In this document: piece by piece, positions 49,073 through 60,300 of the stretch
Numbering within the stretch: position 1 is the first letter of the stretch
Layout of the letters: every line of letters begins with the position of its first letter
NCBI GenBank assembly: GCA_020466095.1
Contig: CM035806.1
Span: 138,680,475 to 138,744,474, forward strand
DNA: 64,000 bases
Direction: 5' to 3'
DNA from: Chlorops oryzae
Taxonomy: Eukaryota; Arthropoda; Insecta; Diptera; Chloropidae
The notes under the pieces: generated by a model
Told to the model about the DNA's origin: nothing
The model's input: only the letters and a program-made list of their open reading frames with translations
Databases searched by the model: none
Translations under genes and position numbers: made by a program

Positions 49073-50007
49073 CTAGGCTTGAAATGACGTTTTCATTTTT
49101 TTACTGCGGCTGCTGAAATCTTGTTCTTCCTCATCGGAACTATCATTGTGTGATAGGTGCTGATCTATATGCATCAACTGCTGATATTCGATCGGGTCGA
49201 TGACATCGCCACTTTTTGCACTCTCCAGCATTCGAACTGTCGAATGGAGAAATAGGAAAATAATTCAATTATTATTATATTATTTGCCGTTAGACGCGTT
49301 TGGCGGGTCGGACATACTTTGTGCATCAAGAATGGAGTTCTGTTTCTTAATTCCTTCAATGTCTTTTCTGTTGACATGCAGCTTTTTTCTCATATTCTGT
49401 ATGTATTCCGTTGTCTTCTTAAGTATTTGAGCACGACTTGCCTGAGGATTGAACGGTGGAATTGCAATTTGAATGGTATGATTAATTTTGTTTTTGGCAA
49501 ATTTCAATTCGAATGTCTCGGAATTCAGCTTACTTTTTCCCCTTTGAGTGATGGTACTGCTTCCCGGAGACTTGTGAAGCTCTCTTTGATTTGGTCCCTC
49601 CGTTTTCGTTCCAAAGCATTATGGTGTGCACGCTTTTCCGCCTGAAATGAACAGCATTGAAAAATTACAATTAAAAGCAAAGAATGTAATAATTGCTGAA
49701 CACAACAAAATTGGAATCGAACTAAAAAATACTATTGGAAGTCCAATGCCCAAAAATTTTCTTCTATCAACAAAAAAAAAAAAAAAAAAAAAAAAAACAA
49801 AAAAGAAGAGTCCAGTGAAAGCTGCGTAAATTGGAGTAACTACGCACCTGAGTGAAATTCTGTGAATTCGCTATCCGTTGCGAAGCATTTGTATCTGAAT
49901 CGTTCTCATCCTGAAAGAAATGCAGAATTACTTCAATTTGATTATAATATAAGTAGACTTCATCGTACATCGCTTTCGATATCAATATCACGATCGTCGT
50001 CGCTCAT
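49073..50007 (-). CDS. Max: Max, bHLH-leucine zipper partner of Myc and Mnt
   Basis: Five exons on the minus strand: 50007-49969, 49910-49848, 49641-49534, 49441-49318 and 49236-49073. All junctions are GT-AG and in frame, giving 165 aa, about the size of fly Max. Max dimerises with Myc or Mnt and binds E-boxes in the nucleus. The N-terminus [13 protein letters not shown] is acidic. The basic region [15 protein letters not shown] holds the E-box contacts His41, Glu45 and Arg49. The helix-loop-helix continues through [29 protein letters not shown], followed by a zipper ([22 protein letters not shown]). The tail has a short acidic patch (SSDEEEQD) and a basic SRSKKMK, a plausible nuclear signal. 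Introns are 51-206 bp. Confidence 0.97.
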
Positions 50008-50489
50008 TTCGATGACGCACTTATTTTTATTTATATTTTTAGCACGCTCTATATGACAAAAACAACCTTCACGTTTGGTCTAGTGATTGAATAATAAGTG
50101 TAAATATAGATAAGTACTCGATACATCGTTACAATGCTGTGTAATATAGTTCTTGGTACTTGGTATTCAGTAGTGTGACCTAGTCGGAATCGGCATTGTG
50201 ATGACGCATGAAATAGTGATGATTAGGGCTCGGGGGGGAAAAAACAGGCTAAAACGGACGAAAAATTCATTAATTTTATTTTATTTATTTTTTTTGTTTC
50301 AATTTCAATTTCAATTTATTTGCTCTAATTTTTGCACAGCAAGCTTAGCTTTTAAAGTGCATTAACAGAGGACATTTCAAACAGCTAATTCAGTATTAAT
50401 TCATTACCAATGAAATATGATGATAAAGTCTTCAAGCTCATTCGTTTGAAAAATGCCCTTAAGATCTTTGTTATATGATTTAAAAGGGC
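50008..50489. other. 5' flank of Max
   Basis: Contains promoter-side sequence of the Max gene. No motif can be assigned. A run of CAATTT repeats lies near 50298-50322. Confidence 0.4.
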
Positions 50490-50879
50490 TGTCCATTAAT
50501 TACGTAAGATTTTTATTACTGTTTTCACGTTCGCGTCTTAAGTCTTTGCGCAGATAGTTGTGTCATAAAAAGCGAAAGAGATAGAGCAAAGACTTAAGAC
50601 ACGAACGTTAAAACACGTTTCAGAGGGCGTGGCAGCGTTACGAAGTTAAACTTTTTCAACTTTGGGGCACAACGGTAAGGGAACGTGTCCAAACTACGTG
50701 AACCATTTCTTACTACTTTTTACCCCCTCCCCCCCCTCGGTGACAATCTGTAGAATACTCCAAGTGACCAATTTGTCTAAGTGTAGTACTTTCGCGCTAT
50801 TTATAACAGAACTGTCTGCGAAAAGACTTAAGACGTGAACGTGAAAACAGTAATAAAAATATTACGTAATTAATAGACA
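50490..50879. mobile_element. Inverted-repeat MITE, 390 bp, ~63-bp ends
   Basis: The left end TGTCCATTAATTACGTAA continues through TTTTATTACTGTTTTCACG and TCTTAAGTCTTT; the right end repeats all of this in inverted form with three or four mismatches. A partial relative (ACTGTTTTCACGTTCC) lies near 44448. Noncoding. Confidence 0.85.
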
Positions 50880-51036
50880 TCAATATGGCGGTTAGGGCTC
50901 GATATCATTGCTGAAAACAGTGGTAATAGTTACTACGAAATATGTGCGCATGGAAACTTGAATATAACCAGTAACTTTTACGGCTGGGATGTTTGTATAA
51001 TTTATAAGCTCCATCAAATAATTTATATGGCATTGT

Positions 51037-52121
51037 TATACCCGACACACTCTGTGTCGAGGGTATATTGTGTTTGTGCGTTTGTGTGGTTGTGTGTAAC
51101 ACCCAGAACCAGTCGAGATAGACTATACAAAATATATAATATAATATATGGGCATTTCCAGAAAAAGTAAACTTTTTGTCGCGTCCGTACATAGCTGATT
51201 GCTATTAAAGACTGCATAGAAACTATGAAAAATATAAAAGTCCGCATAAGCTCTACGAAAGTATTGAGAAGCAAAAGAACTAATTACCGCATACTTGAAT
51301 TCGGGATTTAAAATTGCTCATTTAAGTGTCGCGTCCGTTTGGAAATGCCCATATATGTAGAAACGATCAGCGTCACCAGGAGATTCAATTTAGACACGTC
51401 CGTTCGTCCGTCTGTCTGTGTGTATATAGTTATATTATCGAAGGAGTTGAGATATTTTGACAAAATTTGGTAAACGTGATCACGGGGACATGTGTAAGAA
51501 CAAGTTCGAGAATGGACCCAATCGGAAAATTCATAGGGGTACCTCCAGTACTAGGGTCTGTTACGAAAATCACAAAAACTGCTCCAAAACCGAAGTTTTT
51601 CAAGATATTTTGATGAAATTTGATATTTGAACATGTTTAAAGGCAAGTAATATGATTTCCAAAAATTGCCATAAGGGCGTTTTTTTTGTTGAAAATTGTC
51701 TCCTACACCCGAAATTTAAATGAGAGTTGAACGAAATTTGGAAATTCGGGACCTTTTTAGCCATTAACATCCACCCAAAAAATTTCCTTGATCGGTCTAT
51801 TATTAAGGGTACATCCAGTACTAGTGTGTGCCACAAAAATCCCGAAACTGTCTCAAAATCGGACTTTTTCTAAATATTTCAATGAAACTTAGAATTTCAG
51901 CGTATATTTAAGCATCTGATTAGAATTAAAAAAAAAAAAGAATTTGAAAAGTAGGCGTGGCAAAGGGGCAGTTTTCATAAAGAAATTTTACAAAAGTCGG
52001 CATATGGGGCTCCTTTTGGCCTTAAACACATCTTGATATTAAAATTATTTGACCATGTGTGTCTGTGTCGGGCATTCTATTGTCAGGCTCGCCTGACTAT
52101 AAAACCCTTACTTGTTGTTGT
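51037..52121 (+). mobile_element. CTTACTTGTT-family element, copy with 270-bp internal repeat
   Basis: The 5' end is the hairpin TATACCCGACACA/TGTGTCGAGGGTATA. Then comes a CACGTCCGTTCGTCCGTCTG block, and the 3' end has AGGCTCGCCTGACT then CCCTTACTTGTT. Two internal units start GGTACCTCCAGTACTAG (51538) and GGTACATCCAGTACTAG (51808), 270 bp apart. Same plan as 1509-2430. No protein encoded. Confidence 0.72.
51150..51350. mobile_element. Nested MITE, ~200 bp
   Basis: GGGCATTTCC and GGAAATGCCC form the ends; a GTCGCGTCCG motif follows within 20-25 bp of each end, here in the same orientation. ATAT flanks both sides. It sits inside the CTTACTTGTT-family element, so it inserted later. Confidence 0.65.
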
Positions 52122-52270
52122 TTTTTAAAAAAATTTTTCATAAAAAATTTCATAAAATTTGTAAAAGCGTTATTTTTTGGCCTTCACCTAAACCGAATAA
52201 TTCGTCAAATTTTTTTTTTTTTTAGAAAATAAAGTCTTAGATTCCCACTTAGCCAAAGTATGTACATAAT

Positions 52271-52312
52271 TCTCTCTTTCTCTCTGTCTCTCTCTCTCTC
52301 TCCCTCTCTCTC
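52271..52312. repeat. (CT)n simple repeat
   Basis: About 40 bp of CT with a few interruptions, just downstream of the endonuclease gene (minus strand). Confidence 0.9.
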
Positions 52313-52327
52313 ACTATTGGTGTTTGT

Positions 52328-53626
52328 TTATAAAAATATAAATTTATTAGGAGCAACAGGGTAGATGTCATCTGGAATTCCAAGTATACCAGTCGTATGC
52401 AATTCATTCAGGGGCAAATGATCTACGACTGCAACAAAATCTGGCACCGAACAAGCATATGAGTATCCTTTTAGAAGATCCTTCTTAGACCAATTAATCC
52501 AGTCGATAAGATCCGCAATATCCGGACAAATAATATAGTCCTCTCGGATTTCTTCGATTGTCGCGTGCGGGTTATTAACACCAATAAGCACAATACCTTT
52601 TCTACTCGATCGATCGATGACGATGCGGAAATATAATTTCGGAACCGGTATAAGTCCATTATTGTTCTCATCAAAATCCAAATATAGCCGCTGATGATCC
52701 CCATTGACATCGGGTAGCGTTAAAATACCCCATGTACCCGTATAACAGTCAGCGGTCAGGCCCAGCCGTGAGACATAATTCCGAACACCATCTTCAATGC
52801 GCTCCCAATTTCCAGCATTGAATGCCTGCCATTGCGGTGCAACATTAACAAAAAAGAACGTCGATCTCTGCTGTGCACCGAATATATAATCAGCCTTTGC
52901 TGCCATATGACCGCGTGCTAGAAAAATGCTTTTCGAATCATTAAAATACGGCGACGCATCCATACGCAAGATGTCGCTAATGGTCATATTCTGCTGGAAT
53001 TTCGTATAGATTCGATCGACGTTTTTATTTTCATAGAAATCACCGGTAATGAATTTCGGCCTTGCAACCGAACGCTGATATGCACCGCTCGATGGACACA
53101 GTGCATGATGAACGTAGCGTGTCACCTGGCTCCCTTCATCATGGCAAATCTCCATCGTTTGTAGGAATCCATCGCCATCGGCCACAATAAAACCGACTTC
53201 CAATAGATCGGTCCCACCATTGCACTGACGACCGGTCCTTCGTGCCGTATACAGGGGCCAGTCTGTACACTGGAAATCGACAAACGGAACGACTAATCCA
53301 TTGACCGAGAAATTCTGATCCCCAAGGCATTCGGCTGTTAGTTTTGTTACACGATCGAATGCTGCATCGAATTGTGAATTGCAATACATATCAATCTGTT
53401 GTCCAGACGATATCCTAACAATGCCATCTGGATCGGGAGTGATCCAAACGAAAGTATTGTGCTGCACAAAAAGTGGCACTGGATCGTTCAGATCACCGTT
53501 AACACGGAATGCACAATCGCCATCGCCATGCAATGGACTGTCCGATTCAATTCGATTCTTTGGAACAGCAGCCACCACTCCATGCAAAATGTTCGATACT
53601 AAAATGATCAATGCGAACGGATCCAT
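52328..53626 (-). CDS. Secreted DNA/RNA non-specific endonuclease
   Basis: Single exon, 432 aa, minus strand. The N-terminus (MDPFALIILVSNILHGVVA) looks like a signal peptide. The NUC domain fills the C-terminal half. The signature is FLARGHMAAKADY with general-base His240, followed by NVAPQWQAFNAGNW, where Asn261 and Asn270 are in the conserved metal-site pattern. In most relatives the motif is DRGH; here it is ARGH. About 15 Cys suggest disulfides in a secreted protein. Related fly proteins form a family of digestive or salivary-type nucleases that degrade DNA and RNA. An in-frame open stretch upstream of the ATG with an acceptor-like TTTAG leaves room for a 5' exon encoding a longer N-terminus. 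Confidence 0.9.
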   Translation of the reverse strand: MDPFALIILVSNILHGVVAAVPKNRIESDSPLHGDGDCAFRVNGDLNDPVPLFVQHNTFVWITPDPDGIVRISSGQQIDMYCNSQFDAAFDRVTKLTAECLGDQNFSVNGLVVPFVDFQCTDWPLYTARRTGRQCNGGTDLLEVGFIVADGDGFLQTMEICHDEGSQVTRYVHHALCPSSGAYQRSVARPKFITGDFYENKNVDRIYTKFQQNMTISDILRMDASPYFNDSKSIFLARGHMAAKADYIFGAQQRSTFFFVNVAPQWQAFNAGNWERIEDGVRNYVSRLGLTADCYTGTWGILTLPDVNGDHQRLYLDFDENNNGLIPVPKLYFRIVIDRSSRKGIVLIGVNNPHATIEEIREDYIICPDIADLIDWINWSKKDLLKGYSYACSVPDFVAVVDHLPLNELHTTGILGIPDDIYPVAPNKFIFL

Positions 53627-53890
53627 TGGCAGCTCAGCGATTAAAGCAGCCGATTCGAGCAGAATACAGCAAACGTAAGCCCACGCACTTTGGCCTAAAC
53701 TTGTTTCTTATACGTTTCTCCTTATCAATTCGCACCATGGCTTCAATAATAAAACTTTTTCAAATCTTTATGACGGGTTTTCGTTTTGGTTTTGGTAAGT
53801 GGAGAGATAAATTTGCAGTGGTTTCCCATTTCATTCTAAACGTAATCGCTTTCACACGTGAAATACATTTTGTGTTGTTAACAAGACTAC

Positions 53891-56800
53891 AGAGCAACCT
53901 CGATGTAGCAATTCTCAAAAGGTTAATTATTCTTTATATTGAGCTATATGATAATGGGTTAGTTATTAAGAGGGTTAGACTGGTCTACGGGCTACATTTA
54001 TACATATACCCAGTTATAGGCGCGTTTGTAGTCTCCAGAGAAAGTTGGGACCCACTGAATATAATTTGAATTGAAGAGTGCGACCTCGAACAAGTCACCA
54101 GCCTTCGTTGAGAGAAACTCCTTTGGGTATGTTATGCCTCTTCTTCCATTCTCTCTCACTCTACAGGGATGGTTAAGGGAGCTCATTGATTAAACCCATT
54201 ATATCCATTCTCAAAAATCAATAATGAATTTCTTACGAAAACGCTCAAGTGTCTGAGCATGTCGATACCCAGCTAGCATTTTTCGAAATTTTTGATCAAA
54301 AGCGAGTATTTTTCGAGTCGCCTTTCTGATTAAAAAGATCAAATATGCGCTCGTTTTCTGATCAAAAATGATACTTTTATCGGGAGAAATCGGAACCCTA
54401 GCCGCGACTCTTCTTAGGGAGTCATATTTGATATCATTTGCGAGTCATTTTCAAGTAATATTTGTTATCATTTTCGAGTCATATTTGTTACTATTTTCGA
54501 GTCTTCTACGACTCATATTTGCTATCATTTTGGAGTCTTCTACGACTCATATTTTATAGTCATTTGCTTTCTAAAAATAAAAAAAAAAATAAAAATTTTT
54601 TTAAATCAATCTATCCAGCATAAACTTTTTGGCTTTTCCGTGTATATGTTATGATGTTATGATGTATTATATTATGAATTCAAAATTTTTTTTTTCCTTT
54701 GCCGGTATCGTGGAGGATCATACTGAACACTAGTGAACTCTGCTAATTGACTAGTCCTGTATAGCGTACACGCAAGCGAAATCGACATCCACCAAGACCA
54801 TTCAAATCGAAGTCATGGAAAACCACACTTTTTCGCTCTATAACTTTACGTCAAATTCCATTCAATCAAGTTTTGAGTCAAATATTGCGATTGACATATA
54901 AGAATAGTAAGATAATTTGAATGATCATACTTTCAAATCGCACATACGGTCATTAACTTGGTTCGATTGCTCTGATACGTTTTGTTTTTGTAATTTGTGA
55001 ATGGAACGACATCAGCTTTTGAAATTCACATTGAAGAAGTCGTTTAATCGAGAATCATTCTTATTGTAAGTCGTAGCAATCGCTCGATCGATCACAATTT
55101 CAAATATACATCATATGAGGGCTATTCGAAAATAGAAAGCGTTACTTCTACGTGCTATCATTGATAATACGATACGCTTGTATCGAAACATCGATTAAGG
55201 AGATTACGTTTTCGAGTCTTCCTTTTAAACTCCGGTGTCATGTGATCACTTATCATTTTCTAACCTCGATGAAGGGGAGCTCGAAATTTAAGACTCGTAC
55301 AATTAATCTTCTCAAAAAACAATGATTCTTACCAAACTGTTGGGACTGTGGTAATGGGATTTCGGGTATTTTTTTTTTTTTCAGAAATTACTTCGCAGAC
55401 GCAATTCGACCAAACTTAAAATTTAGTTTAAAGGTCTGTTCCGCAATGGCGATCAATTATTTGTTCGAGGTCTTAGAATATCACATTCATAAAAAAAAGG
55501 TCGATTTCGCATTGACCCTTGGGGGACGTTTAAGGGGACTGAAAAACAAAATTCCTTATATCGATGAAATCGATACATTTAGGTTCGTTATAATGAGGTA
55601 GCACTGTAGCTTTTTTCAAAGTTGAATGCTTTCATATTTTGCTGAATAGATTTGGACTTATGAGTCGTATATTTTGATTATATTGTAAATTCATCGAGCG
55701 ATTTCTTTCCCCGCTACACTACACTACACATATATATATACTTCTCCATCTATCGATTTGATTCCATTCTTTGTGCTCATTTTACCTGAAGCTGATGTCG
55801 TTCCGTTGCACCATTGCAGGTCCCTTATATTTTCTTAAATGACGGCTTTGTTCTATACACCACCGTTTCTGAGAGTCATTGAACCAGTTAAGTGGGACCG
55901 ATCGCTGCGATTCTGAGCTCTATTCCTTCGATTTCTTATATTATTAGTATTAAACGCATACCTACTCCTCGATAACGTATTTTTGCGAAAGTGCGAGAGC
56001 GTAGAAAAAGTTTGGTTTTGCTGATTGTTTTTGTTTTTGTTTTTGTTGGTCTTGGTGGTAAATGTTCTTGATTTCGCTTGCAGGTGTCGCTATACATATG
56101 TTGGGGCTACTAGGGTCAATTGCAGACGTCATCGTGTTCAGCTGATGAGTGTAGCGATGACTGGAGAGCCAAAAGTTTAGCGATCTTTTGCCGATTTCTC
56201 GCACAACGATCGCAGACCTAAACGGGCATGAAAGCCAAAAGAGTTTAAATCGACTTGAAGGGAAAAAGCGGATTTTGTTTAAGAAAGTTTTTTTTTTTGC
56301 TTAATTTTTTTTTTTACGGCCAAGTTGACTTGACGAAGAAATACTCTAAGGACATGTACTACATGAATCTTAGAACATTTCTCAAACCTATATCCATGAA
56401 GGCTTTTGGGCTATAGGCTGTTTTGAGGAAATACAAATTTTCATGCAGTCATGTAAAACTACTAAAACAATCCTTCTGAAATCGTTCATCAGGAAAGCCA
56501 TCGAGAAACAGTGTTCATTTGTTAACCCTTACTTCCCCCTTCAGTCCCCTTAAACGTCTCCCAAGGGTCAATGCGAAATCGACCTTTTTTTTATGAATGT
56601 GATATTCTAAGACCTCGAACAAATAATTGATCGCCATTGCGGAACAGACCTTTAAACTAAATTTTAAGTTTGGACGAATTGCGTCTGCGAAGTAATTTCT
56701 GAAAAAAAAAAAATACCCGAAATCCCATTATCGACATGCTCAGACACTTGATCGTTTTCGTAAGAAATTCATTATTGATTTTTGAGAATGGATATAATGG

Positions 56801-57097
56801 GTTTAATCAATGAGCTCCCTTAACCATCCCTGTAGAGTGAGAGAGAATGGAAGAAGAGGCATAACATACCCAAAGGAGTTTCTCTCAACGAAGGCTGGTG
56901 ACTTGTTCGAGGTCGCACTGTTCAATTCAAATTATATTCAGTGCGACCCAACATTCTCTGGAGTCTGCAGACGCGCCCCTAACTGGCTATAATGAATTGT
57001 AGACCAGTCTAACCTCTATATCATAAACCTAATATCAAATATCTGAATGAAACGAACAAATTTATCCCTTTGGGAATTGCTGCATCGTGGTTGCTCT
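53891..57097. mobile_element. Foldback element, 3.2 kb, ~560-bp inverted arms
   Basis: The right arm (56541-57097) is the inverted copy of the left arm, which is present in two parts: 53891-54267 and 55344-55543. Clear matches are AGAGCAACC/GGTTGCTCT at the outside, GGTTAGACTGGTCTAC, GAATATAATTTGAATTGAA, the AGTGAGAGAGAATGGAAGAAG block, GAGCATGTCGATA, TAATGGGATTTCGGGTATTT and AAGGGGACTGAA at the inside. The loop is about 1 kb (55544-56540) and noncoding. Identical short frames beginning MSSLNHPCRVRENGRRG occur on both arms, a by-product of the duplication. No 8-bp duplication was found at the ends, so the outer borders are approximate. Confidence 0.85.
54268..55343. mobile_element. ~1.08-kb insertion in the left foldback arm
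   Basis: In the right arm GTCGATAATGGG is continuous; in the left arm this site is split into GTCGATA and GGTAATGGG with about 1.08 kb between. This is the pattern of a later insertion at TA. It begins CCCAGCTAGCATTTTTCG and contains repeated GAGTCATATTTG and TTTCGAGTC motifs near 54420-54555. The far end is not clearly an inverted copy of the start, so the insert type is unknown. A deletion of this block from the right arm is the alternative. Confidence 0.65.
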
Positions 57098-58541
57098 CTA
57101 TATTGATTCTATCGTACAAAAAATCACTCCATTTTGGGTTAACGATCTGGAAATGGAATGTCAAACATGTCAATTGCCATGGCGTGTCCTAAAAAGTTCA
57201 AACTCTTTCCTTGTCAAAAAAACTTTTTCCGATTTTAAATTACTTTTCGTATTGAGTTTGATGCTGCATCCAACGAAATATGTGAAAAAAAAAGTGCTAA
57301 AAGCCAATCACAAAAAAAAAAAAAAAAAAATAAAACAGAGAATGGTATAACTGAAATTCAATGGAGTCCGACAGCGGAGTCCATCAAGAGCAAAGCTCTG
57401 AAATAGTAGCACAATTACGAAATAAAATTGTTTTCTAAACTACTCAAAAAAAAATTGTTTTTTTTCTTCACAGAAATTCTCGCTTTTTTTCTGTGAATGT
57501 TAGAGAAAAACAAACAAATAAACAAACAATAAAGAAATAAACAAACGAGTGGAGGAGCAAATACGCTTGCGTATAAATACTCACTGTACGACTGACAGTG
57601 GCGCATTGGCATTTTATTTAATACGGGGACTCTTGCAAAGTTTGTTGTCCTCAATTCAGAATAATTTTATGTGAAAATAGAAATTCTAATGTAACTGCTG
57701 ATATTTGGCATAATTCAGCCTTAGTCATGGTCCAGTGTACGAATCGATATATTCTTAGAATGTTGAGAGGATATATATACATATATTTTTTTAATTAATT
57801 GAAGCGGAGCCATGCCAATCAGTTTTTACCTACAAGGCCACTTCGCTTATTTAAGGCTTCGAAGTATTGAGAAATGTCCATGAGTTGATCAAATAACAAT
57901 ATTTTTGGGATAGCTCAAAGGGCTAGAGAATTATTGATATGGATAACATCAAAATGGCTAATAAAAAATGATCCACTTTAACGATGTATGATGTCATTAA
58001 CCCTTATTCGCCCACAAATATTCGACGTATTTCTTACGAATAAATTTAATGTGTTTTTGAGTGTGAATTTTTGCTGTTTGTATGGTAAATATGCGTATTT
58101 AATTGGAAGGATACGTTATGCCCAGAGTGTAGTATATTTTATTTAGCAGCATTGTTCCAATACTATGCAGCATTCATACATTGTTGCAATATTTATAATT
58201 CGAATCTTCCTATGAATAGCAATAAAACTCAATCACTGGGTCAGCATTTCGCTTATCCAAATGCTATAGAAGAATAACAAACTCTGGATCACTGGGTCGC
58301 CAAAGCCACTTCGCTCAGTGTTTTATTTCAAAATAATTTTAACTCGTTTAACCAGGTTCCGATTGAAAAAAACTTATTGAAAAAAGGCTAATTATATTTT
58401 CAAAATTTTCCTGCTATGGCTAAAAATTCATTACGACGAGGATTTGGGTTGAACAATTCGTAATAATTAAGGCAGATTTTGCGCTGCGGATAATAAGATG
58501 TTTCGGAGAAGAAAAAAAAAAACTATATTGCAGTAATCAAT
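57098..58541. other. Spacer, nothing recognised
   Basis: AT-rich with poly-A tracts (57301-57331). Two similar short segments mention ACTGGGTC..CTTCGCT near 58235 and 58284. No gene or repeat border supported. Confidence 0.4.
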
Positions 58542-58549
58542 ATAATGAG

Positions 58550-59096
58550 TAGGGATCGGATTTTACATATTTCAAAAAAATTTTAAAAATATGTAAAATA
58601 TGTTTTTTTAAATATTTTAAATATTCTTCATATTTGAAAAAATATTAAAAAATATGTTTTTTTATAAATATGTTAAAAAATACGTCTAATATTTTGATGT
58701 TAACATCATATTTCTGACTCACTTTGGACTCATATTTCTGAGCTGCATATTTTTTAAAATTTGCGCACTCATTTTGGACTCATAAATATAAACACTCCTG
58801 AAATGTTTGATGGGTTGCTTCAAAATATATAAATTGAATTTAAAAAAAAAATCTAGTTAGTGTGGAGAAACTGACGTTTTCGTCAAACATGAAAAATGTG
58901 ATGAAAATGTTTTTGAATTGTGACAGTTGGTGTGTGAAATTTATTGTTAAATGCAAACGCCTACTGCGCTCATATTTATAATTTTTGAAAATGTTAAGAA
59001 ATATGTAAAAATATTTTAAAAAATATTTCGTATGCAAATTATGTTAAATATTTTAAAAATTAAAATATATTTTAAATATGTTAAATCCGATCCCTA
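58550..59096. mobile_element. hAT-type MITE, 547 bp, near-perfect 8-bp TSD
   Basis: The ends TAGGGATCGGATTT and AAATCCGATCCCTA are perfect 14-bp inverted repeats. Flanks are ATAATGAG (58542-58549) and ATAATGAA (59097-59104), 7 of 8 identical. The interior is extremely AT-rich with many AAATATGT/ACATATTT repeats in both orientations. Confidence 0.87.
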
Positions 59097-59128
59097 ATAA
59101 TGAAACTTGTTACATTAAGGTTATATTT

Positions 59129-59361
59129 GGACCTTTTACTTTGAAAGTGGTGTAACTCCATTTTTTATTTTCCGGTTCTGAGCGGCTTTGAGGGAAAATT
59201 GAAGCCCGTGGTTAAATTATTTGTTGGATTCGTGTTAAGCTACCCAGTTTAAAGACTTCGCAGTTTTGCTGGGTGGTGGTGGGTGCTGGGTAATGGACAT
59301 TCACCACTTAATATCTCGAAATAGAAAAATGGAGTTACACCACTTTCAAAGTAAACGGTCC
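59129..59361. mobile_element. MITE, ~233 bp, ~45-bp arms
   Basis: GGACCTTTTACTTTGAAAGT at the left is the inverted copy of ACTTTCAAAGTAAACGGTCC at the right apart from one base, and the pairing continues through GGTGTAACTCCATTTTT. Noncoding loop. It begins about 30 bp after the preceding hAT MITE. Confidence 0.82.
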
Positions 59362-60300
59362 ATTTATTATTATGCGTAACATACGCACAACACAAACGTA
59401 CCCGCTATTCAGACGTATACGTATTTTCGAGTTTGTTTGAAGAAAAATCACTCATACAACGCGATGACCAAAAGGAGTTTTCTATACTACGGTTACGAAA
59501 AAAATTCAAAAATTATAAAAATAAAAAATAATAAAACAATTGCAGTTAATTCTTAGCGGTTATTTTATGCATTAAATAATTTCAAAAATTCATTCGAAAT
59601 TCTCCAAGATCCTCTCCTAGGGGCTATCTAACTTCATTTAAAAAAAAAAAAAAAAAAAAAAAAAACGCGTCAGAAATTTTCTGGTGTTTTTTTGTTTTCA
59701 GTCTTCAGTCTTCAGGCGAGTTTAAACCAGGTTTATTAATTTATATGAACATTTTTGAGTAATTCAAATATAGCAAATACTAAAAGAATATTTTCGACAA
59801 TTTAAACTTTCGAAGTTCTTACAGCGACTTGAAGACTGCGACCCTCAGTTTTGGAAATATTGATGGCATTTTCGGGAATTAATTTAATTTTTTCAAATTT
59901 TTGAAGGTAACCGTATCAATTGCAATTTGTTTTTTATATACCCAAGTACATATTTTGTTTTATAGACCCGTCCCCTTTGGCTACGCTTTACTGGTTGCAT
60001 CGTACGTATGTATGGAACTCCTACATATACAACAACCATACGTAATAAAGCTTAACGCGCACTCTTGCGCATACGTGTTATAGACGAACGTTACGATACG
60101 CTACATAGGGGATGAGGATGGTAGAAAAAAAAAAAAAAACGGAGACAGAGATGAGAAAAATCTCTCCGCATGATATGAATGGAAGAAAATCTAGAGCAAA
60201 AACATGGGAAATAAAAATACGATTATGATGATAGAAAAGAAAGAAACAAGAAAAAAAAAGCGAACAAAAGCGAAAAGAGTGTGTGCTGGTTTGGCTTTTT
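59362..60300. other. Spacer, nothing recognised
   Basis: Noncoding, with poly-A at 59640-59665. No gene seen. Confidence 0.4.

Noticed and set aside
53998..56992. Two nearly identical 60-codon frames starting MSSLNHPCRVRENG
   Set aside because: They are the two arms of the foldback element, not duplicate genes.
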